Assembly (NCBI GenBank): GCA_021846985.1
Contig: JAJZVX010000026.1
Coordinates: forward strand, 1 to 50,528
Reading direction: 5' to 3'
From: Acidobacteriota bacterium
Lineage (GTDB): Bacteria; Acidobacteriota; Terriglobia; Terriglobales; Acidobacteriaceae
Length of the DNA stretch: 50,528 nucleotides
The translations under genes were made by a program, and so were the position numbers. Each line of letters opens with the position of its first letter. The first letter of the stretch is position 1. Positions 44,874-50,528 of this stretch are shown here, piece by piece. The notes under the pieces are model-generated. The model was not told the DNA's origin. It saw only the letters and a program-made list of their open reading frames with translations, and searched no databases.

Positions 44874-44974
44874 GCGGAGGCAAAGCGGCGCATGGAATAA
44901 GTTCACCTGACAACGGCGCGCCGTCTGGTCTCTTTGAGCGTATCAAAGACCGCCGAAGGCAAAGGCCGGGCGTC

Positions 44975-46129
44975 TCACGTCCGGAAGGGGTTCTCGCTCA
45001 TCAGGTGCCGCTGCAAATCTTCGGGGTGGCTGCAATGCGCAAAGGCTGTTTCACGCGCGATGCGTCCGGCGCGTACCAGTTCGGCCAGCGACTGCTCCAT
45101 GGTCATCATCCCTTCGGCCCGGCCGGTCTCGATGTTGGCGCGAAGCTGGTGATCGTTGCCGCGGCGGATGAGGTTGCGCATGGCGGGGGTAGCCACCAGA
45201 ACCTCCACCGCCGGGTAGCGCCCCGCGCCGTTTGCCGCGGGCAGAAGCTGTTGCGAGATCACCGCCAGCAGGGCCAGCGAAAGCTGTTGACGAATCTGCG
45301 CCTGGTAGCCGGTGGGGAAGCTGTCCAGGATGCGCGAAACGGTTTGAGCCGCATCGTTGGTGTGCAGGGAGGTTAGCACCAGGTGTCCTGTTTCGGCCGC
45401 GGTCAGCGCCGCGGCCATGGTTTCCGGGTCGCGCATCTCGCCTACCAGAATCACGTCGGGATCTTGGCGCAGGACGGCGCGTACGGCCTGCGCAAAACTT
45501 GGCGTGTCGTAGCCCAATTCGATTTGTTCCACGAGCGATTTACGATTGGCGTGCTGGTACTCCACCGGATCTTCGATGGTGATGATGTGGTCGCGGCGGC
45601 TGGCGTTGATGCGGTCGATGAGTGCGGCCATCGTCGAGCTTTTGCCGCAGCCTGTAGAGCCGGTGAGCAGCACCAGTCCCTGGCGGCGGTCGGCCAGCAT
45701 GCCCAGCGAGGGCGGCAGATGCAGCGACTCCAGCGTGGGAGTCTGCGGCGGCAACAACCGGATGGAAGCCGCCAGGGTGCCGCGCTGGAAGTGGAAGTTG
45801 GCGCGGAAGCGCCCCAGTGTGCCGCGCACAAAACAAAAATCCATGTACTTGCGCCGCTGCAGCTCTTCGGCCTGGCTGGCGGTCAGCAGAGGCATGAGCA
45901 TGCCGCGGATGGCTTCCGCCGAAAGCGCCGGGCCGGCGCCGGCCGCCAGAGCTCCATTTACGCGCATGGTGGCCGGTGAGCCCGCCACCAGAATGAGGTC
46001 TGACGCGTGGTTCTGCAGCGCCGCGGTAAGAAGCCGGTCGATCGAGCGCATTTCGCCAGGGCGCGCGCCGGCTACGGAGCGGTTCAGTTCGTCCACCAGC
46101 CTTGAGAGTTCGTTCTCGCTCTCGCTCAT
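44975..46129 (-). CDS. PilT-family twitching ATPase
   Basis: I start at ATG 46129 (MSESENELSRL), giving 384 residues; the longer frame to 46234 is not family-like. The N-terminal PAS-like domain has DLILVAGSPATMRVNG, as in PilT/PilU. The ATPase core has Walker A LTGSTGCGKSST, an Asp box TIEDPVEYQH, Walker B VILVGEMRD and a His box HLVLTSLHTNDA. The C-terminal AMRNLIRRGND corresponds to the AIRNLIRE retraction motif of PilT, so it is a pilus retraction motor and not an extension ATPase. No other pilus gene is nearby, so it may be a paralogue. Confidence 0.9.
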   Translation of the reverse strand: MSESENELSRLVDELNRSVAGARPGEMRSIDRLLTAALQNHASDLILVAGSPATMRVNGALAAGAGPALSAEAIRGMLMPLLTASQAEELQRRKYMDFCFVRGTLGRFRANFHFQRGTLAASIRLLPPQTPTLESLHLPPSLGMLADRRQGLVLLTGSTGCGKSSTMAALIDRINASRRDHIITIEDPVEYQHANRKSLVEQIELGYDTPSFAQAVRAVLRQDPDVILVGEMRDPETMAAALTAAETGHLVLTSLHTNDAAQTVSRILDSFPTGYQAQIRQQLSLALLAVISQQLLPAANGAGRYPAVEVLVATPAMRNLIRRGNDHQLRANIETGRAEGMMTMEQSLAELVRAGRIARETAFAHCSHPEDLQRHLMSENPFRT

Positions 46130-46281
46130 AGGCAAATCATAGGTTTTCGGCCTTGGCGCTGCAAAGATGAAATGGAGCGAACCGGGCACAACCGGCACGC
46201 GGGCCTTTGCAGCCGGCCGAGCGGTTCGCCGCAATCCGGTAGGCTGGTGTTAGTCTTCAGGCGATGGGAATGGGAGGACAG

Positions 46282-47064
46282 ATGGCGGAAGTCGATCCAG
46301 GAGGGCAGAAAAGCGCGGGCCGGGTGGCTCTGGTCACCGGCGGCGGCAGCGGCATTGGCCGGGCGGTGGCGCGGGCACTGCACGGCGCGGGGTACGCAGT
46401 GGTTGTGGCGGGCCGGCGCGCGGCGCAGCTCGAGGAGACGGTGGCGCTGGCCGGATCGAGTGGCCCTCGGATGGTTGCCGTGGCCGCGGACGTGTGCCAT
46501 CCCGATTCCGTCCAAGCTCTCTTTGTCCGTATCCGCGAGGAGTTTGACCGCCTCGATCTGCTCTTTAACAACGCCGGCGCCAACGCCCCGGCCACGCCCA
46601 TCGAAGAGGTGGGTTACGAGCAATGGCGGGCCGTGGTCGATGCGAATTTGACCGGCGCCTTCCTCTGCGCGCAGCAGGCGATCCTCCTGATGAAAGCGCA
46701 AAGGCCGCGCGGCGGGCGCATCATCAATAACGGCTCCATCTCCGCCCAGGTTCCGCGTCCCCACGCCGCGCCCTACAACGTCACCAAGCACGCCATCACC
46801 GGCCTGACCAAAAGCATCGCGCTCGATTGCCGCAAATTCGACATTGCCTGCGGCCAGATCGACATTGGCAACGCCGCCACCGACATGAGCGAGCGCCTTG
46901 CAGTGGCCGCCCTGCAGGCCAATGGCGAGTATGCCGCGGAGCCGCGCATCGACGTGAAGCACGTGGCCGATGCGGTGCTCTACATGGCGGGCCTGCCGCT
47001 CGAAGCCAATGTGCCGTTCCTCACCGTGATGGCTACGAAGATGCCTTTCGCCGGGCGTGGCTAA
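46282..47064 (+). CDS. Short-chain dehydrogenase/reductase
   Basis: I prefer ATG 46282 (260 residues) because GGGAGG lies 4 bases upstream; ATG 46264 is in frame but its own start codon precedes that site. The cofactor site is [15 protein letters not shown], with LLFNNAGAN next. The catalytic residues are Ser in [10 protein letters not shown], Tyr and Lys in [13 protein letters not shown]. Substrate and direction are unknown. The C-terminal [15 protein letters not shown] segment is typical of a group of classical SDRs. It is transcribed divergently from pilT across about 150 bp. Confidence 0.92.
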   Translation: MAEVDPGGQKSAGRVALVTGGGSGIGRAVARALHGAGYAVVVAGRRAAQLEETVALAGSSGPRMVAVAADVCHPDSVQALFVRIREEFDRLDLLFNNAGANAPATPIEEVGYEQWRAVVDANLTGAFLCAQQAILLMKAQRPRGGRIINNGSISAQVPRPHAAPYNVTKHAITGLTKSIALDCRKFDIACGQIDIGNAATDMSERLAVAALQANGEYAAEPRIDVKHVADAVLYMAGLPLEANVPFLTVMATKMPFAGRG

Positions 47065-47147
47065 CCTACGCGTGTGGAGCGTTGACACACGCGGTTTATG
47101 CGTGCTTCACTTCCTACTGCCAAGAATCCGGGACGTGAAAGGATGCG
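47065..47147. other. Short spacer after the SDR gene
   Basis: This spacer holds the downstream region of the SDR gene and the probable leader of the degraded secreted-protein gene that follows. Together with that remnant, 47065-47595 contains no intact gene. No clear terminator is seen. Confidence 0.4.
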
Positions 47148-47529
47148 ATGCGTTCCCGCACACGGATGGTATCTCCGTTTTTGTTTGCCAGCCTGTTTCC
47201 CTTTGCTCTGGGCGCCTGGGCGGATGGCGTAAAAATCATCTCGGTGCGGGATGGAGAGATCACACTGAGCAATCTGCTGGGTATAAGCTGGCGATTGATG
47301 GAGAAGGCGGCTGTTATGGCCTCGGCACATTCTGCGTAAACGGCATGAAGATGGACGGCACGCTGGGCAGCTTTCTGAAAGAAGACAACGACTGCCCCCG
47401 GCCGCAGGGGCGATCGACGGCCAATCCGCCGCCGCAAGTGCGTGGCGCTACGATCCGGGCAGCCAAATTCTTACCGTCCACTACCAGCACCGCCAGCCGA
47501 CCCTGTACATTGAAGTCCACTCGAAGTGA
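47148..47529 (+). pseudogene. Degraded or frameshifted gene for a small secreted protein
   Basis: Three plus-strand frames give successive protein-like pieces. The first is a signal peptide and start of the mature part from ATG 47148 (MVSPFLFASLFPFALGAWA, then DGVKIISVRDGEITLSN). The second is AGYKLAIDGEGGCYGLG and FCVNGMKMDGTLGSFLKED in frame +2. The third is AIDGQSAAASAWRYDPGSQ and ILTVHYQHRQPTLYIEVHSK, ending at TGA 47527. Two frame changes, one near 47275 and one near the C5/G4 runs at 47396-47410, would join them into a protein of about 126 residues. I recognise no family. It is either a decayed gene or carries sequencing indels. Confidence 0.45.
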
Positions 47530-47595
47530 AGGCAGATACCAAAACTGCTTCCTCAGCGGCGCATTTTCGAGCCTTCACGCGCGTTCTCTTCATCT

Positions 47596-48585
47596 ATGTT
47601 CGTAGCTATGACACAAACCAACACGCACGTTCTTCGCACCCTCGGCAACTCGGACATGGCTCTCACGTCCATAGGCTTTGGCGCGTGGGCCATTGGGGGC
47701 GGCAACTGGGAGTTTGGCTGGGGACCGCAGGACGACAACCAGTCCATTGCCGCCATTCACCGCGCCCTCGACCTGGGCGTCAATTGGATCGACACGGCCG
47801 CCATCTACGGCCTTGGCCGCTCGGAAGAGGTCGTTGGCCGCGCCCTCCAATCGACGTCTCACAAACCCTACGTATTCACGAAGTGCTCCATGCGCTGGCA
47901 CGCCGACCGGTCGATCTATCGCTCGCTGAAGGCCGCCTCATTGCGCGAGGAGGTGGAGAACTCGCTTCGCCGCCTGGGTGTGGAGACTATCGACCTATAC
48001 CAGATTCACTGGCCCAACCCCGAGGAGGAGATCGAGGAAGGCTGGGAGGCGCTGGCGCGTTTTCGGGAGGAAGGCAAGGTGCGCTGGATTGGCGTCTCCA
48101 ACTTCTCTGTGGAACAGATGAAGCGCGCCCTCAGAATTGCACCCATTACCAGCCTGCAACCGCCCTACTCCATGCTGAGGCCGACCATCGAGCAGGAAAT
48201 TTTGCCGTTTGTCCAGAAGAACGGCATCGGCGTGATCAACTATTCCCCCATGGTCTCCGGCCTGCTTACCGGCAAGATGACTGCCGAGCGCATTGCGGCT
48301 TTTCCCGCTGACGACTGGCGCAGCCGGAACGTTGAGTTTCAGGAGCCCCGGCTCAGCCGCAACCTGCGGTTGGTCGAACTGCTCCGTCAGATGGGCCGGT
48401 CCCGCGGCGTGGGCCCCGGCGTGGTGGCTGTGGCGTGGACTCTTCATCATTCCGCCATCACCGCAGCCATTGTGGGGGGGCGGAGCCCCGAACAGGTCGA
48501 AGGAATGGCGCCGGCGCTCGAATTCCGGTTGAGCGAAGAAGAGTTCGCAGAGATCAACGGCTTCCTGTCCGCCAACCCGGTGTGA
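47596..48585 (+). CDS. Aldo/keto reductase (second copy)
   Basis: This 329-residue enzyme shows SIGFGAWAIGGGNWEFGWG, NWIDTAAIYGLGRSEEVVG with Asp and Tyr of the tetrad, VFTKCSMRW with Lys and IDLYQIHWPNP with His, plus the C-terminal cofactor segment AIVGGRSPEQVEGM. It is a YghZ/Tas-type aldo/keto reductase, longer than and only distantly like the one at 13572. Met5 (47608) is an alternative start; neither start has a clear binding site. Substrate unknown. A strong shared terminator follows. Confidence 0.92.
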   Translation: MFVAMTQTNTHVLRTLGNSDMALTSIGFGAWAIGGGNWEFGWGPQDDNQSIAAIHRALDLGVNWIDTAAIYGLGRSEEVVGRALQSTSHKPYVFTKCSMRWHADRSIYRSLKAASLREEVENSLRRLGVETIDLYQIHWPNPEEEIEEGWEALARFREEGKVRWIGVSNFSVEQMKRALRIAPITSLQPPYSMLRPTIEQEILPFVQKNGIGVINYSPMVSGLLTGKMTAERIAAFPADDWRSRNVEFQEPRLSRNLRLVELLRQMGRSRGVGPGVVAVAWTLHHSAITAAIVGGRSPEQVEGMAPALEFRLSEEEFAEINGFLSANPV

Positions 48586-48606
48586 GCGTGCTCATGCAGA
48601 GCGCGG

Positions 48607-48640
48607 AAAAAACGCCCTGGCCAAGGCCAGGGCGTTTTTT
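48607..48640. terminator. Bidirectional rho-independent terminator
   Basis: Six A, the 10-bp perfect stem CGCCCTGGCC/GGCCAGGGCG with an AA loop, and six T form a symmetrical terminator. It serves the aldo/keto reductase gene on the plus strand and the gene ending at 48658 on the minus strand. Confidence 0.93.
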
Positions 48641-48657
48641 CTGGAGGATCAGCCGGT

Positions 48658-49176
48658 CTACATGGCGGCCACAAAGTCGGGAATGACCGAAGCAGCGTGC
48701 ATCTGAAGCAGTTGGGTGAGGCGCGCGGCCATGGCGATATACATGGTAGCGGCGCGAAAAGCATTCACGCGGACGCCTTCGCTGGCTTGCGTAAATCCGT
48801 ACTGCGCCAGCGCCATCAGGACGCACACCCGAATCTGCATGGCGTCGCTGCGAAGGGTCTCCAGTAGCACCCGATCAACCGCTTCGGAGTTTCTGGCGGC
48901 GTAGTCGGCCATTTCAAGCATAACGCGGGCATTCTGGTGCATGACCCACAGGCCCTTCGGACCCTCCATGCGCTTCCACGCCTCCTCGGGCGTGATGCTG
49001 ATCTCTTCTTTCCAGAGAAAATGCTCGCTGACTTCGCGCGCGCTCCACTCGGGGCGCAGACGCGCCAAGAGCGAATCCCATGACATCACATTTCTGCGCC
49101 GGAGTCTGATGCGCCAATAGCCCAGGTAAACTGCAGCGGCCACTATCGCCGCGACTTGAAGAAAGGGCAGGATCAT
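48658..49176 (-). CDS. Membrane-anchored protein of unknown function
   Basis: This 172-residue protein has one N-terminal membrane helix (MILPFLQVAAIVAAAVYLGYW) followed by a basic patch RIRLRRR, so the rest should be cytoplasmic. That part is helical, with WSAREVSEHFLWKEEISITP, GLWVMHQNARVMLEMADYAA and a long Ala-rich C-terminus. I recognise no family. Its start overlaps the end of the 261-residue membrane protein gene by 4 bp, so the two are coupled and probably act together. The shared terminator at 48607-48640 ends the transcript. Confidence 0.6.
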   Translation of the reverse strand: MILPFLQVAAIVAAAVYLGYWRIRLRRRNVMSWDSLLARLRPEWSAREVSEHFLWKEEISITPEEAWKRMEGPKGLWVMHQNARVMLEMADYAARNSEAVDRVLLETLRSDAMQIRVCVLMALAQYGFTQASEGVRVNAFRAATMYIAMAARLTQLLQMHAASVIPDFVAAM

Positions 49177-49958
49177 TGGTTATCCTTACGGCGGGATTTG
49201 GTAACCATCAATCCCGTCAAAACACCCCGGCTTATTCTGGCCGTACTCCCTACTAGTAGCAGAAAACTCTCCATTTGTGGACTGAAATTTTGCCTCTCGG
49301 CCTCTTTTGTTGCAAACGCAAGTACCCAATACAATAATGCACCTAAGTAACTAAAGGCGCCGATTTCGTCGAGCCGATGGTATTCCACTCCAACGGCCTG
49401 GTGCGTATGGACGATGGCGATTGACAGCGAAACAATGGAATAGAAGCCGAGGCCCGTGGCGATTTGCAATTCACGATGATGCCAGCCGATGGCCAGCATC
49501 TGGCTGAACCCTGCCATGGCCAGAAACACCACAACTCGCAGAATGGCAAAGGTTTGCTGCAGGCGGAAGAAGTACATTCCCTGGGGAGTGAGATGGCCGG
49601 GCAGCGTGAATCCGGCCACCGGCCAGAGCAGGAGCCCTACCACTGCGATCAGGAGGGCGATGGCAATCCAGGATTGCCGGGGGAGTGAATTACGAATCGG
49701 CCGCAGCACCGACCAGAAAAGCTCTACCAGCAGCGCGAAGATCATGGCCGCGTCGATGACCATTTGCGCTTCGTAAAGCCCAAAAGGAGCGGCCAGCCCG
49801 CGAGATTGGATGAGGAAAAAGCCCGTATCGCTCAGCAGGCTCCAGCATACATACCCGAAAAAAGCCGGCAGGGCACGATAAACACGCTTTTTGGCCAGCA
49901 GCACAACCAAAATGGTTTCGGCCGCTACACCACATCCAGCCAGTAGCGAATCAAGCAC
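49173..49958 (-). CDS. Seven-span membrane protein of unknown function
   Basis: This 261-residue protein has about seven hydrophobic segments. The first is short (ETILVVLLAKK). LPAFFGYVCWSLLSDTGFFL and AQMVIDAAMIFALLVELFW follow; others lie near 97-116, 135-155, 170-186 and 203-216. The architecture resembles 7TM-type sensory or small-molecule-binding membrane modules, but I cannot name a family. It is first in a two-gene unit with the anchored protein at 48658. No catalytic motif is visible. Confidence 0.65.
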   Translation of the reverse strand: MLDSLLAGCGVAAETILVVLLAKKRVYRALPAFFGYVCWSLLSDTGFFLIQSRGLAAPFGLYEAQMVIDAAMIFALLVELFWSVLRPIRNSLPRQSWIAIALLIAVVGLLLWPVAGFTLPGHLTPQGMYFFRLQQTFAILRVVVFLAMAGFSQMLAIGWHHRELQIATGLGFYSIVSLSIAIVHTHQAVGVEYHRLDEIGAFSYLGALLYWVLAFATKEAERQNFSPQMESFLLLVGSTARISRGVLTGLMVTKSRRKDNQ

Positions 49959-50051
49959 TCGCCATGCCTCCTGCGCCGAAAGAGACAGCAGTCCCTACAG
50001 CTCACACTCTATCAGGAAGCACGAATTGTGGTCGGCGCCGGTGGCTGCGCC

Positions 50052-50528
50052 TTATGCCGGGAAAGACCTGAGATTCGCCGGCGGCACGGTGGGCGGCAGC
50101 GGGGGCACGATAACCGGGCTCATGTCAGCTACAGTTTGGTTCGCCGACGGCACGGTGGGCGGCAACGGGGGCACGATAACCGGGCTCATGTCAGCTACGG
50201 TTTGGTTTGCCGACGGCACAGTGGGCGGCAGCGGGGGCACAATGACCGGGCTCATGTCAGCTACAGTTTGGTTTGCCGACGGCACAGTGGGCGGCAACGG
50301 GGGCACGATAACCGGGCTCATGTCAGCTACGGTTTGGTTCGCCGACGGCACAGTGGGCGGCAACGGGGGCACAATGACCGGGCTCATGTCAGCCACAGTT
50401 TGGTTTGCCGACGGCACGGTGGGCGGCAGCGGGGGCACGATGACCGGGCTCATGTCAGCCACAGTTTGGTTCGCCGACGGCACAGTGGGCGGCAGCGGGG
50501 GCACAATGACCGGGCTCATGTCAGATCG
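50052..50528 (-). CDS. Proline-rich tandem-repeat protein, C-terminal part (runs off right edge)
   Basis: The minus strand is open from the right edge to a stop at 50052. It encodes about seven copies of a 22-residue unit (SPVIVPPLPPTVPSANQ, then TVADM) and a short tail PPANLRSFPA. The N-terminus lies beyond the window, so the Met at 50519 is only an internal repeat residue. The opposite strand is also open through the repeats (Gly-rich), but the differences among complete internal copies are all silent only on the minus strand, including a CTG/TTG Leu pair, so I take the minus strand as coding. The Pro/Thr/Ser-rich unit suggests a surface-exposed or spacer region. Function unknown. Confidence 0.6.
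   Translation of the reverse strand, partial: RSDMSPVIVPPLPPTVPSANQTVADMSPVIVPPLPPTVPSANQTVADMSPVIVPPLPPTVPSANQTVADMSPVIVPPLPPTVPSANQTVADMSPVIVPPLPPTVPSANQTVADMSPVIVPPLPPTVPSANQTVADMSPVIVPPLPPTVPPANLRSFPA
50077..50528. repeat. 66-bp tandem repeat array, six full units plus one partial
   Basis: Units begin at 50077, 50143, 50209, 50275, 50341, 50407 and 50473. They are more than 90% identical and differ only at unit positions 5, 12, 23, 33, 36, 54, 57 and 66. The last unit departs from the pattern after about 50522 (gatcg), at the window edge. Confidence 0.95.

Noticed and set aside
50077..50528. CRISPR array
   Set aside because: Units are contiguous 66-bp repeats with no unique spacers and a preserved reading frame.

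Overview
The window is a GC-rich bacterial chromosome segment, densely packed on both strands. I infer an Acidobacteriota (Terriglobia-like) host. The basis is the style of the gene set: a Tat-exported Gfo/Idh oxidoreductase, a secreted GH2 enzyme, a DUF374-queA-polA run and small basic NILAQIDREI-type proteins. No rRNA or other phylogenetic marker is present, so this is inference.

Layout. (1) 1-4627 is the right end of an integrated conjugative or mobilisable element. It carries a VirB9/TrbG-like fragment running off the left edge, a VirB1-like lytic transglycosylase, a MoxR-type AAA+ ATPase, a lipoprotein and a small protein (all minus strand). These are followed by an excisionase-like HTH protein and a tyrosine recombinase whose stop codon lies 7 bp from the 3' end of tRNA-Ala(GGC). 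(2) 4705-14465 is core chromosome, mostly plus strand: a Tat oxidoreductase, an ABC-2 exporter pair, a DUF374 acyltransferase overlapping queA, polA and an aldo/keto reductase. (3) 14558-25357 is a long minus-strand block: a phosphorelay set (hybrid kinase, response regulator, HPt), xseA, a fatty acid desaturase and glmM, plus DUF2062, a uridine-kinase-like gene and purine nucleoside phosphorylase. (4) 25387-33750 holds an Nramp-related transporter, a frameshifted membrane protein gene, a Nudix hydrolase, a small basic protein, an APC permease with a soluble tail, a 44-residue membrane protein and lnt.

(5) 33725-34957 is a small accessory insertion: a mqsR-mqsA toxin-antitoxin pair plus a divergent RusA-like gene. 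Its probable operator and promoter are embedded in the last codons of lnt. The MqsR reading frame looks scrambled over about 12 codons by two compensating single-base indels. (6) 35133-43472 holds prfB with its programmed +1 frameshift, a CoA-binding protein, a DsbD-type reductase, a quinone oxidoreductase and a secreted GH2 glycosidase preceded by a possible 9-residue coupled leader peptide. (7) 43572-50528 holds an MFS exporter, a PilT-like ATPase, an SDR, a degraded secreted-protein gene, a second aldo/keto reductase, an unrecognised membrane pair and, at the right edge, a gene with 66-bp tandem repeats. All differences among its complete internal repeats are synonymous on the minus strand.

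Three loci (about 27.5, 33.8 and 47.3 kb) show frame breaks near short homopolymers, so some apparent pseudogenes may be base-calling indels. I found no CRISPR array, no rRNA and no metabolite riboswitch that I can support.
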